From positions 62,084,552 to 62,148,551 of the forward strand of contig JAVIAB010000073.1 in NCBI GenBank assembly GCA_032433765.1: a DNA stretch of 64,000 nt, in the 5' to 3' direction. A model generated the notes under the pieces. It was not told the origin of the DNA and ran no database searches. It was given only the letters and a program-made list of their open reading frames with translations. Source of the DNA: Megaustenia siamemsis. Lineage: Eukaryota; Mollusca; Gastropoda; Stylommatophora; Ariophantidae. Numbering within the stretch: position 1 is the first letter of the stretch; each line of letters starts with the position of its first letter. The position numbers and the translations under genes are program-made. Below, in pieces: positions 21,033 to 30,460 of this stretch.

Positions 21033-21059
21033 ACCGTCTGACAAGACGAAAAGGGCCAC
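19298..21059 (+). mobile_element. Young 5'-truncated LINE nested in the LTR element
   Basis: An insertion with a perfect 14-bp target duplication ACATAATTAATGGA (19284-19297 and 21060-21073). It begins within the RT finger domain and ends after the stop with a short 3' end that can fold (CGTCT, loop GACA, AGACG) and finishes AAAAGGGCCAC, without poly-A. Its reading frame has no breaks, so it is recent. The ATG used by the ORF below is partly supplied by the duplicated target. Confidence 0.95.
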
Positions 21060-21073
21060 ACATAATTAATGGA

Positions 21074-22690
21074 AGGACATTTTTGTTCTTGAGTGTTGAG
21101 TGTGTATTAACAAAGGGAATAGTGTGTATTGAATACACATTTTATTCATGAAAACTATTAGTGTATTGAATTGAAAAGTGTTTGTGTATTGAATCGAATA
21201 TTTAGATATTAAATTGAAAAAAATTGCTGGTGTAACGAATTGAATATTTGTCTGGTATATTGAAATGGACATTTTTTTTCTGGTGTATTGAAGTGGAAAA
21301 AAAATTATTGGTGTATTGAATTGAAAAAGTGCTTGTGCATTGAATTGAATTTTTTTTGGTATATTGAAGTGGAATTTTGTTGCATCTGTATTGAATTGCA
21401 TTTTTTCTTGGATAATGAATTTGAATTCTTCTCCTGAGGTAGTGAATTGGAAATTTTTTTTTTCCCCATCTGTATTGAATTGGAAAATTTTGTTCCCTTG
21501 TATAGTGAATTGGAAAATTAGGTTCCCTGGTGCAGTGAATTGGGAAATTGTGTGTGTTTCCCTAATGTAGTGAATTTGAAAAAATTTTCTGATATATTGA
21601 ATGGAAAATTAGTTTCTTATGTATTAGACATTTTTCTCCATGGTGTAATGGGAAGTTTCCTGAGTATTGAATTACAAATTTTGTTTTTCAGGTATTGAAC
21701 TGGAAAAGTGCTGGTGTAGTGAACTGAATTTTTTTTTGCTATTGAATTGGAAATTTTTGTGTGTAATGGTGAAATTCTTTTTGTTTGATCACCACAATAT
21801 AAACAAGATTGCAAATCAATAAGGTATTCAACATAAAGTGTACTAATGAATTGAACATTCTTGTAGGGGAAATTCTTATACAGGGGTAAGTTGAACAGCA
21901 GATATTGCTGGAAAAATTGAACAAAGGTTATCCTGTTTTGGTGCTGAGGATTATTGAAATAAATGATAAGCCTGATGGGATATTAAGTTCAATAATAGGG
22001 CGACAAATAGGATACAGCACGAAGGACAAACAGACCGGAGATAGTGGAATAGAAAGAAAAATTATTGCAGATCAAGTAATTGAATTTTTTTTTAGATTGA
22101 ATTATAAAATGGTTGATTCTATATTGAATAGAAAAATTATTGCTGGGTGATCGATTGGAATTTTTTTGTTGGTTATATTGAAGTGTAGAAGTTGTGACTT
22201 CTGTATTAAATAGAACAATTATTGCTGGTCCATTGATTGGAATTTTTATGGAATTGTAAAACTGTTGAGTTGTACTGAAAAAAAATTATTACAGGTTAAT
22301 TAATTGAAAATTGGTTATACCAAATTGTGAAATTGGTTGGTTCTGTAGTGAGCAGAAAAATCATTGATTGGAAATTTTTTTTTGAGCTACTGAATTGTAA
22401 AAGTGTTGATTCTGTACTGAAGAGAGAAATTATTGATGGTCTATTGATTGAAAATTTTTTTTGAGATACTGAAATGTAAAATTGTTGATTCTGTATTGAA
22501 TAGAAAAAGTAATGCAGGTCAATTGATTGAAAATTTTTGGTGATATTGAAGTGGAAAGAAAAAGGGTTAGAATATTGAACTCATTTTTGGGGCTGATGTA
22601 TTGAATCCATTTTAGCTGATAGATTGAATTAGGCAATAGGAGGGAGTGAGAGAAATAAGCCAAAGGAATATCAGAGGAGGACATACAGTG
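21074..22690. repeat. AT-rich degenerate tandem repeat in LTR-element leader
   Basis: Roughly 1.6 kb of diverged tandem copies built on GTATTGAATTGGAAAATTTT, with unit length varying from about 20 to 45 bases. It lies between the primer binding site region and the first ORF. It contains no real ORF. It could be an expanded leader or an insertion of a separate satellite; no target duplication is visible. Confidence 0.85.
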
Positions 22691-22705
22691 TATATACAAT
22701 AGAAT

Positions 22706-23422
22706 ATGGCAATCAAAACTAATAGTTGCAAAATAGTAATAGGAGAATTAGGTCAAGAGATTACAGAGGAACAGATTAGAGAATATTTTGGTAAATTTGC
22801 TCAAATCATGTATTGTAAATTCATAGTAAATGTAAGCAAGAGAAATAAAGCAATAATATTATATAGAAACAGTGAGATAGTGAATAATATTATAAGACAG
22901 GAACATAAAATAGCTAATTATAGAATAAAGGTAGATATTTTTACACCCAGACAAGTGAGACAGGAAGACAACAAAAAGATAAAACCATTAGATGTAAATA
23001 GTATTGGAGTAAGAAGAGAGGGACTACATAATAAAATAGAAGATAGGTTGTATAGTATCAGTATAAACAAAAGGATTAGGAGACATAATAATACATTTAT
23101 TAGGACAACAGACACAAGAGCAGATACAGAAGACAATGAAGAATTTTTGACGGCAGATGAAGATGACATGAGTAAAGTAGAAAAGTTAGGTTCTAAGAAA
23201 TCAAACAAGAGTAGGAAAGTAAGGAAGACACATGAGACAAGGGAAACACAGACAAGGTTAGCAGATAGGGACATGAAAAAATATATTGATGCAGGGGTTG
23301 GTACAGACAATGACATAGTTAGACAGAATAAAAAGGAACAAAAGTTTACACAAACTCAGATGGAATGCACAGATCGTGCAACACAGATGATAGAGAAGGA
23401 AATGAAGAATGGGGGACAATGA
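22706..23422 (+). CDS. ORF1 of LTR element 1, RRM-like
   Basis: 238 codons. The first about 75 residues fit an RNA-recognition-motif pattern: strand KIVIGELG (RNP2-like), helix EEQIREYFGKFAQI, strand MYCKFIVNV, strand RNKAIILYRN (RNP1-like position), helix SEIVNNIIRQ, strand YRIKVDIF. The remainder is charged and low in complexity, with repeated Thr-Gln-rich phrases (RETQTR, KFTQTQME). It has no major homology region of a normal Gag and no CCHC knuckle. It occupies the Gag position just after the leader and overlaps the next ORF by 58 bases in the -1 frame. Base composition is strongly A-rich. The RRM call is from pattern only. Confidence 0.6.
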   Translation: MAIKTNSCKIVIGELGQEITEEQIREYFGKFAQIMYCKFIVNVSKRNKAIILYRNSEIVNNIIRQEHKIANYRIKVDIFTPRQVRQEDNKKIKPLDVNSIGVRREGLHNKIEDRLYSISINKRIRRHNNTFIRTTDTRADTEDNEEFLTADEDDMSKVEKLGSKKSNKSRKVRKTHETRETQTRLADRDMKKYIDAGVGTDNDIVRQNKKEQKFTQTQMECTDRATQMIEKEMKNGGQ

Positions 23423-23928
23423 TGGATAAACAAATTAACACAGAGGATAGGGGAACAGAGGCAGATAATAACGGAAATTTATTAGTAACAGAAATGAAAG
23501 GGGACAAAGAAATCCAGGAGCAAGATAGTGGAAGTGAATTATTAAAGATGATGGAGAAATTCACGGCCAACGTAGAAAGGATGTGGCCAAGTCCCATACA
23601 TACAGTAGAGGAAACCCATCGAATAGAATCAATAGAAATGAATAAGGCAGAGAAAGCACAGAAAATAGAAGACACAGGAAATAGAGAAACAAAGGAGGGT
23701 CTGTGGAAATTAACAGCAGCAGACATAGAAAGATTAACAAGAGAGCAAGAAGAAAAGTTATATAAGGAACTAGACGAGATACAAGAGAGTCAAACTTATG
23801 ATTACGGATATAGAGAGGATAGGAAAGGTTATCGGAAAGAGAGTCGAATTTATGATTATGGATATAGAGAGAGGAAAGGTTATCGAAGATATGATAATTA
23901 TAGGTCGAAGGATGAATGGAGAAATTAG
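23365..23928 (+). CDS. ORF2 of LTR element 1, charged, repeat-ended
   Basis: 187 codons in the -1 frame relative to ORF1, overlapping its last 58 bases. The middle is rich in Glu, Lys and Thr. The C terminus has two copies of a YDYGYRE..KGYR motif followed by RRYDNYRSKDEW. No catalytic motif is seen. It may be the second half of a Gag or a Gag-Pol junction segment expressed by frameshifting. A protease remnant follows directly in another frame. Confidence 0.55.
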   Translation: MHRSCNTDDREGNEEWGTMMDKQINTEDRGTEADNNGNLLVTEMKGDKEIQEQDSGSELLKMMEKFTANVERMWPSPIHTVEETHRIESIEMNKAEKAQKIEDTGNRETKEGLWKLTAADIERLTREQEEKLYKELDEIQESQTYDYGYREDRKGYRKESRIYDYGYRERKGYRRYDNYRSKDEWRN

Positions 23929-23929
23929 A

Positions 23930-24075
23930 ACAGGAGGTGGACCCTATCATAAATTGTGGAGGCGGCTGCAACAAAAGTTTGTAATAATAAGGAAAATGAA
24001 TAGAATGATGGTGCTAGGTAGGGACTGGTTGAACAAGAATAGAATAATAGTGAATTATAGAACACAGATATAATA
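23930..24075 (+). pseudogene. Retropepsin C-terminal remnant
   Basis: A frame ending RMMVLGRDWLNKNRIIVNYR has the ILG.DWL....I..D/NY signature found at the C-terminal end of Ty3-like aspartic proteases. The catalytic DTGA region is not present, so the start of the protease and everything after it (RT, RNase H, integrase) has been lost. Another frame runs into it from ORF2 through a short stretch. Confidence 0.65.
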
Positions 24076-24658
24076 GTTAAGAGTACAAAATAGGAGATGA
24101 AGGAGGTGGAGTATATTAGGCGAGAGAGACTGGAGACGACGACGGAAGAGTAGAAACAGTTGAAGTGGTAGCGGAGTACTAGTCTGAGATTGATTAGGCT
24201 ACTGAAAAAAAAGGGGGATGTAGCGAAGTACCAATCGGAAGAATTGGGCTACATAGAGTAAGCAGGCAAGAAATGAAAGCCTGTGAGTAAGAGGGAAGAA
24301 TTGAGTTGTAATCCCGGAAGTGCATCCGGACGATAAAAGATTACAAAGGAACTATTGCATAGTCAATAGGAATAAAATTGCGGAATGCAATGTAGGAGGA
24401 GGAAAGGATGACGAAGAGAGATAGACAAGAGACAGAGACCTAGTCTACAGATTTCGTAGGGCCCATATATGAGGTCTGTGAACTAGAGGAAAATACAGAC
24501 GAACGGAGACAAAATGTTAGAAAGGGGGAGTAATAGAGATAGAGGTTGGATCGGAAATTGTGAAGGCGGCTCCGACCAGAAGTTAGAGGGATAGTTAAGG
24601 AGATAGTACACATTAGTTATTATGATGGATAAATAACTAAAAAGGGGTAAGAAGGTGG
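24076..24658 (+). other. 3' non-coding part of LTR element 1 with polypurine tract
   Basis: No ORF of note. It contains AAAAAAAAGGGGGATGTAGCG at about 24205-24225 and ends in a purine run AAAAAGGGGTAAGAAGGTGG (24639-24658) directly before the 3' LTR. That run is the expected primer for plus-strand synthesis. Confidence 0.7.
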
Positions 24659-26158
24659 TGAAGAAGAGAGATAAATAAAAGATAGGACAAGGGGAAGTAA
24701 TGATGAAAATTAAGATGTTGAGAGGGGAGATAATTTAGATGGTGTGATTAAAAGGTGACAGGCCACGAGAATAACAAAGAGAATTAGTGCGGGTCTAGGG
24801 GAGACAAGTGAGGGGGCGCAGTAGATTCACGGGAAATAGAGATTCAGGAGAAAAGCGTGCGAGGCGAGGTACATGAGTGAGTGAAATTGAAGAGAAAGAA
24901 CTTTTGGAAAATATAGATTATTCGAGCTTAAGTCGAGGCCCAGGGCAGACGTTGTGTCCAAAAACACAAAACGGGACTGTGGGCAGGGGGCAGCATGGAA
25001 CAGATTCAATTATTGACAGGTTAGTGTGTGGCTAGTGTTAGACCGAGACGGTTGAGTAACTGAGTTACAGTAGGGATTTGGAATATAGCAACTAGTGATA
25101 GGATGACCCTAGTGAAGGGTTAGTCATCAATGTGAGACACATAGATAGATGAGCTTAATTGAAGCTAGGTCTAATGTAGACTTCGTCAATATCAAGGTGT
25201 TCAGTACGAACTGTCGGCTGTGTGCCATTGTTAACAAGTTAGAAACCTTCATCAGTATCAAGGTATTTAGGATGAACTGTCGGCTGTGTGCCATTATGAC
25301 TAGTTAGACACCTTCGTCAATATCATGGTGTTCAGTACGAACTGTGGCTGTGTGCCATTATTGACATTGAGAAACCTTCATCAGTATTTAGGATGAACTG
25401 TTGGCTGTGTGCCATTATGACTAGTTAGACACCTTCGTCAATATCAAGGTGTTCAGTACGAACTGTGACTGTGTGCCATTATTGACAATTAGAAACCTTC
25501 ATCAGTATCAATGTATTTAGGATGAACTGTCGGCTGTGTGCCATTATGACTAGTTAGACACCTTCGTCAATATCAAGGTGTTCAGTACGAACTGCGACTG
25601 TGTGCCATTATTGACAATTGAGAAACCTTCATCAGTATCAAGGTATTTAGGATGAACTGTCGGCTGTGTGCCATTATGACTAGTTAGACACCTTCGTCAA
25701 TATCAAGGTGTTCAGTACGAACTGTCGGCTGTGTGCCATTATTACAAGTTAGAAACCTTCATCAGTATCAATGTATTTAGGATGAACCGTTGGCTGTGTG
25801 CCATTATGACTAATTAGAAACCTTCATCAATGTCAAGGTGTTACGCATGAACTGTTGGCTGTGTGCCATTAGTGTGAGCAAGTTGTTTATTATTAAACTG
25901 TTATTACTAGCCCTGGTGTTGTTCCTTGCTGTTGTGAAAAAGGGTGATGTGTCCTACGATGAACGAGCCATGAGTAGTCAACTACAGAGACACAACGCGA
26001 AGTCGATCAACGGGCGGACCTGAACCTTGCAGCACCAGCAGCGGCAGATCTTGAGTCCACGAGAAGGCGTGAAGCCTGAACCTGAGTGTACCGGTGCCAA
26101 AGACAGTATTAGGGGCTGAGATAGCTGAAATAGACGAGAAGGGCTATTCGCTGGTACA
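24659..26158 (+). repeat. 3' LTR of LTR element 1
   Basis: 1,500 bp, TGAAGAAGAGAGAT to GCTGGTACA, followed by the duplicated CATT. It matches the 5' LTR up to about 25915 and then carries a different, GC-richer U5-side segment. A tandem array of about 130-bp units occupies about 25190-25860. Confidence 0.9.
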
Positions 26159-26741
26159 CATTTACAGCACGCTCGGCAGGTAGAATAGCCAAGGAAGACA
26201 GTGGTGCATATGCCATGACCACGAGCAGCATGACAATGGAGTCACAAGACTACATCCACGCATGTATACTGAGTGATTTGATGAGCATGATAAAAAAAAG
26301 TGGAGGCGGGCTTTGTACGCATGCAATGGGTAGAGTCGTTGCAGAAATCCAAAATACGTAAGGTCACCTTTGTCTATGTCCCTGGACATGCGGGAGTACG
26401 GGGAAATGAGAGAGCAGACAGGTTGGCTAGCTGCGCTGTCGTTGAGGACAGGCAACCGATGGATCGGGCGGACATCATTAATGCACTCCGAGATGTGGGA
26501 AGAGCACATGACTTCGACAAACACAGATCAACGTCACTTCTTCGGATGATGGAAATGGGAGTTAAGATGGGCACAGCCAGAAATGAGAAACTTGGTGACC
26601 GTGTAAGAAGACTTATCAACCAACATAAAACTGGAGTCGTCAGTCGCTGGACACTGAGGGAATTGCTGAGGAGGGGATCTGAGCACCTATGGACATGTTC
26701 GGAGTGCAATGATGATAACCCGCAAATAACTCAGTAATAAC
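26159..26741 (+). mobile_element. Family A LINE, right part after the LTR element
   Basis: This continues the LINE begun at 17119. It resumes at CATTTACAGCACGCTCGG and runs through RNase H (PGHAGVRGNERADRLA, about 26385-26430) to the family tail at 26720-26741. A deletion of about 40 bases near 26240 removes the segment around EAMAVTKAFKWL, which includes the catalytic Glu. The tail repeats AATAACTCA twice. The 11-bp target duplication follows. Confidence 0.93.
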
Positions 26742-26752
26742 TCATGTTATGT

Positions 26753-27076
26753 CTATTTCATTCTTATACATTCAATCTCCAGTGTTTGAGTGTGGTGTAG
26801 TTTTATAGTACATTCCCTGGGAGTCTGTTTGGGTGCTTCATAGTCACTCGTGTTTCTGTTATCTTACTTTGTGGGTGTGCTCTGAATCCACAGTGCCTAG
26901 TTCTAAGTCTGAAGATATTAGTTTGCTCAACTATTTTCTGAACTTGTTTATTCTATCATCTTTTGACTCAAATTTTTACTTAAAAAATTCTCTCCTTTTC
27001 ATTTGCATAACTTATTTCAAGCTGCCTTTACTTCATTTACTCTGAATATCAATATCATCGTTGATGGCCATCCATC
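26753..27076. other. Intron sequence, no gene
   Basis: AT-rich; nothing recognised. Confidence 0.5.
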
Positions 27077-27148
27077 TGTAAGACGACACCAAAGAAGTGC
27101 ATGAGCATTTACAGCACGCTTCATGCACTTCTTTGGTGTCGTCTTACA
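27077..27148. repeat. Perfect 28-bp inverted repeat made of family A sequence
   Basis: The arms 27077-27104 and 27121-27148 are exact reverse complements with a 16-base loop. Left arm and loop together match the family A RNase H stretch starting GTAAGACGACACCAAAGAAG, as at about 616-662. The right arm is the same stretch inverted. It is a small fold-back copy of the LINE. Confidence 0.92.
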
Positions 27149-27880
27149 TCGTAGAACACCATGATATTTACTCTGAAGTTTCCTTTTCCTGTGGTTTCCT
27201 CCTGTCTTTGCAAATTCACCTGACTTTTATTTCCAGGCCTGTAGTGGACTGGCATCAACTGACAGATTATTTTTTTCTTAATAGTAAGCATTTATTTCTT
27301 TAGAAGTCTTCTGCTAGCCTGTTTTGTTTATGACTTAATATGGCTTTGAGAACAGGCCTTGCATCACTGAGTATGACAGTTTTGAAGGTGTGGGTTATTG
27401 CTTAGCGTCTCTTTGGCTGTGTGAATGCCATTGCCTCTAATCTGAAGTTTGTACAAAGCTTTTGAAGCCGATTAAGTGTTATGTATTGAGTGTGAAGGAG
27501 TTCAGTATTTGCTGATCTCTTATCTTTGGAATGGTCGTGCTAAACATTGTACGCAGAAGCACCATGTGCTTTGCCTAATTTTGCAAAGTTTGTTTTCAGT
27601 TATGTTGCTCAGCAACTTGTGGCATATTCCATGATGAACTGACTGCTCTGGTGTAGATTTGCTTTATGATTTTTGTGTGTGTTTGTACCCAAAGATGTGC
27701 CTCTAGTATATTCCACCACTGGTAATGCTTTCTTGATCTTTGCCTTAGATCTTTTTAACTGATCTGTATCCAGTGTGTTTCAACATTGATTTTAACTTTT
27801 AGGTTTCTATATTAGTCATATAGCTGCTAGTTATACTGGAACTTGTCCTTAGTAATGTGTTAACTGTTAGTTTGGATTTA
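27149..27880 (-). mobile_element. Possible old RNase H-type LINE relic
   Basis: In broken minus-strand frames, FRLEAMAFTQ and TFKTVILSDARPVLKAI resemble the Glu and second Asp motifs of LINE RNase H domains. KLGKAHGASAYNV resembles a following segment. Many stops. Weak support. Confidence 0.35.
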
Positions 27881-28081
27881 GTAGTCTGAAGCATTTCCTT
27901 TATGTTACATATACCCATCACCTTATACGAGGAGCACAATTTTGGGTTTTATTTAAAATAAATTGAAATCTTATTGTTTTGCTAAATTATTTATAATTTT
28001 GAAAATTAAGTAAAAAAAAATGTTCCATTAACTTCTTAAGTTTTATGTATTTAAATCCTAGTAATGATACTATTTCCTCAG

Positions 28082-28318
28082 GTCAGTATTACACAGATGA
28101 CCAGCTTATGAACATATATAGCTTTTCCTTGTTGTATAAATGGCTTTTTGGGGCCATTCAAACATACAGCAATGCAGTTGGTAGCAGGAAATCTGTCATT
28201 CATGTTGAAACATTAGGGGAGGACAACCTTGATCTGTCCTTGGTGAGGAAAGTACTAGGACTGCTGGCACCAAGATCGGTGGACTACTGTTTGAGAGTGA
28301 TTGATCAATGTGAAAGAA
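28082..28318 (+). CDS. AP5Z1: AP5Z1 exon, 237 bp
   Basis: Acceptor TATTTCCTCAG, donor AGAA|GTAAGTT. It enters in phase 1, completing a Gly codon, and leaves in phase 1. The peptide contains GQYYTDDQLMNIYSFSLLYK, WLFGAIQTY and LAPRSVDYCLRVIDQCER. It corresponds to vertebrate AP-5 zeta-1 ...FTDDQWLNVQAFSMLRAWL... and ...FEYCQRLIEQ.... This is the strongest single exon match in the window. The intron before it contains the 9.6-kb transposon nest; the one after it contains the Cys-rich frame, family A and family C. Confidence 0.92.
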
Positions 28319-29035
28319 GTAAGTTCTGACCTTATTTATTTAGCAACAATTCTTTCATGCCAATTATCTACTATTTAAATAGAAAATAACTAGAGAGGCA
28401 TGCAAGATAGCAGCATAGAATAAAGGAAAACTATCCTAATGACGAAGTGATATGATACAGTAAAACTCACAGTGAAAGAGAAAAAACAAATGTAAAGAAT
28501 ATAAGGTAAAACTAAACAAGAAAGTTATGATCTTATATGTAGATTTGCACACATAAAATAGGGTAGTCAGGGGTGCTAAAATATAATAAACAAGAATATA
28601 TGAAGAAATGATAAAGATTGATTAATAAGGAGAATTGTTATTTTAAAAATCAAAGCTGTGAGAAACAATAAAACATTGTTTGTATCCCTGTACACCTTTG
28701 GTCTTAACTATTTTTTCATGTTGTATTTTTCACAAGTAGGGTAAATTGCAGTTGTGTGTTGTTGTAGTTTATCTTCATTTTGTTTTATTAAATTTTGATC
28801 ATCTGCTAATGTATTTAATTCAGAAAGTCATTTTCTAGGTTCACTATGTCCATTGAGTTCACTTCACATTCTCTAATTATTCACTAGTCATGGTTTGTTT
28901 CTTAGTGGTTATTGGTTTGGTAAGCAATGTTTACTTTGAACACCACGATATCTGTTATTGCAGCGAGTTGGCAGATTTTTGAAAATGTATTCAAGGGTTT
29001 GAACATAAATGTTTGTTCACAGTTCGTTAACCTTC
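28319..29035. other. Intron sequence, no gene
   Basis: AT-rich with no gene recognised. Minus-strand fragments near 28680-28870 vaguely resemble RTE relics but are too weak to list. Confidence 0.5.
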
Positions 29036-29904
29036 GCTGTAGATAAAGTCTTTATTTTGATGGCTTCGTTTGTGACCTTGGTAGCTAAGGACCTAACTTG
29101 TGCAAATGACATTGGCAAGGATCATTTTGAATCTAGGAAGTGGGCTCATTTTGTGTTTAACTCAAAAGCATATGTGCTTTTTAACCAAAGACCATTTTTT
29201 GGGGGGGACTCAAGGAAGATATTCCCGATGGAAGAATAAATTGTACTATTAGTTCCATAAATGATTCGCTCCCAGAGGTTTATGATGTAAACAAAGCAGT
29301 TTTGTCATTGCAAGGGAATAATGTCCACACCTATAATTGGTCAGGATTGTGTAGCAGCAGCAGCTTTATAACGAACACAGAAAACATCATAGGATTGTGC
29401 TGTTCTGAAACAGCTATGCCATGCTACCCTAGAATTGCCTTTAATGGGATTACTGTGACCACAAACCACTCTCCATGTGTGTGCCACATATTTACACCCC
29501 AGAAAGAAATACTGAATATAACATCATATGCCGTCTGTGATATTAATGACCACAAACCAGGAGCCTCCTGTATGATTGATACAACTGTTGCACCAAGCAC
29601 TTCATCGGCAGAGCCAGATCTATGGAATGTTAATCTGACATTGTTCTTGAAAGATGTCCAAGTTAATGAGACATCAGAGTCATGTGGCAGCAGCTACAAG
29701 AAGGGAGCAGAGAACATCAAGTTCTGCTGCTATAAAGGAGATTTGCCTTGCTATCCCAGAATTGCCTTAAATGGGATCACTGTAGTTGAAAACTTCTCCT
29801 CTTGTGTAAACTACACATTCACATCCAAGAGTGAATCAGTGAAGGTTACAAAATCATATTCTCTCTGTGGTTTTACTAACTACAGGTCAGGTGGCTTCTG
29901 TTGA
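29036..29904 (+). pseudogene. Cys-rich two-repeat secreted-type frame, unknown family
   Basis: The main open frame (about 29212-29904) encodes two related modules of about 95 residues. Each has C.SS, NI..CC, PCYPRIA.NGITV, a Cys after S.C, then ..LC/VC and G..C near the end. Several N-glycosylation sequons (NCT, NVT, NFS, NYT types) suggest an extracellular protein. A linker DLWNVNLTLFLKD starts the second module, matched by YDVNKAVLSLQGN before the first. A second frame upstream (29058-29239) seems to continue it across a GGGGGGG run at about 29199-29206, where a one-base slip would join them. No signal peptide, splice sites or poly-A were identified. I do not recognise the family. It could be a gene in the intron, a retrocopy or part of a transposon. 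Confidence 0.5.
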
Positions 29905-30108
29905 ATTGGAAATGATAACTTACCACCACTGTGTGTCTATATGTTTGGAATTGGAGTCATCAACGATGGCCTAACATCATCAAGTGCTACGACGATCATC
30001 ATTTTCTGGAGCATGCGAACTTCCATGGTATATGGTGGATAGGCGGCAGGAACCATTGAAGGCTATGTCTGAAAAGTGTTCCTTCTTGCAGTTTCCTCAT
30101 ATTCCAAG
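29905..30108. other. Non-coding, unassigned
   Basis: Follows the Cys-rich frame directly and may be its 3' UTR; nothing recognised. Confidence 0.35.
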
Positions 30109-30422
30109 TCCGGCTTGTTGCAGGAGCTACTGAGTTAAGTGCTCTGTGCACACCGTGAGCTGAGTGTCTCATCCGTTTTGATCATGTTTCGATATTCCAA
30201 TTGTTTCCGATGAATGATGATATCGTATGACAAGGAACAGTTGGCTGTGTTCACTTTCTACGCAGTTTCCTTATGTCTTTTGGCGTGTGCTGAGACTGCT
30301 ACGATGGGGACTACAGTTACCTTTCTTTGTTTGGGAGATCAGATATTAATTTGGATGATTTTACTTTCATGGGCGGTTGAGCAATTATGGATTTTAATTT
30401 GATACAGGGGCCTTCCATAACC
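30109..30422. repeat. Repeat F, copy 3
   Basis: Third copy of the 290-315 bp repeat, close to copy 2. Both ends match: CCGGCTTGTTGCAGGAGCTA at the left and GGGGCCTTCCATAACC at the right. Confidence 0.8.
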
Positions 30423-30425
30423 AAA

Positions 30426-30427
30426 TA

Positions 30428-30459
<32 letters not shown>

Positions 30460-30460
30460 T
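30426..30460. repeat. CA/TA microsatellite
   Basis: An ACACACACACAC run changes into TATATATATATATATA, next to the 3' end of the family A copy. Confidence 0.85.

Larger units (their letters stand above)
17783..26158 (+). mobile_element. LTR retrotransposon 1 (nested, defective)
   Basis: An 8,376-bp LTR element on the plus strand inside the family A LINE, with 4-bp target duplication CATT (17779-17782 and 26159-26162). Order: 5' LTR (17783-19182), primer binding site, leader interrupted by a LINE (19298-21059), AT-rich repeat tract, RRM-like ORF, second ORF, a protease remnant, polypurine tract, 3' LTR (24659-26158). No RT, RNase H or integrase of its own remains, so pol was deleted and the copy would need help to move. 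The protease remnant points to Ty3-like or related ancestry. Confidence 0.9.

Noticed and set aside
30444..30460. TATATA run as a promoter
   Set aside because: It is a dinucleotide microsatellite at a LINE end; no start site evidence.
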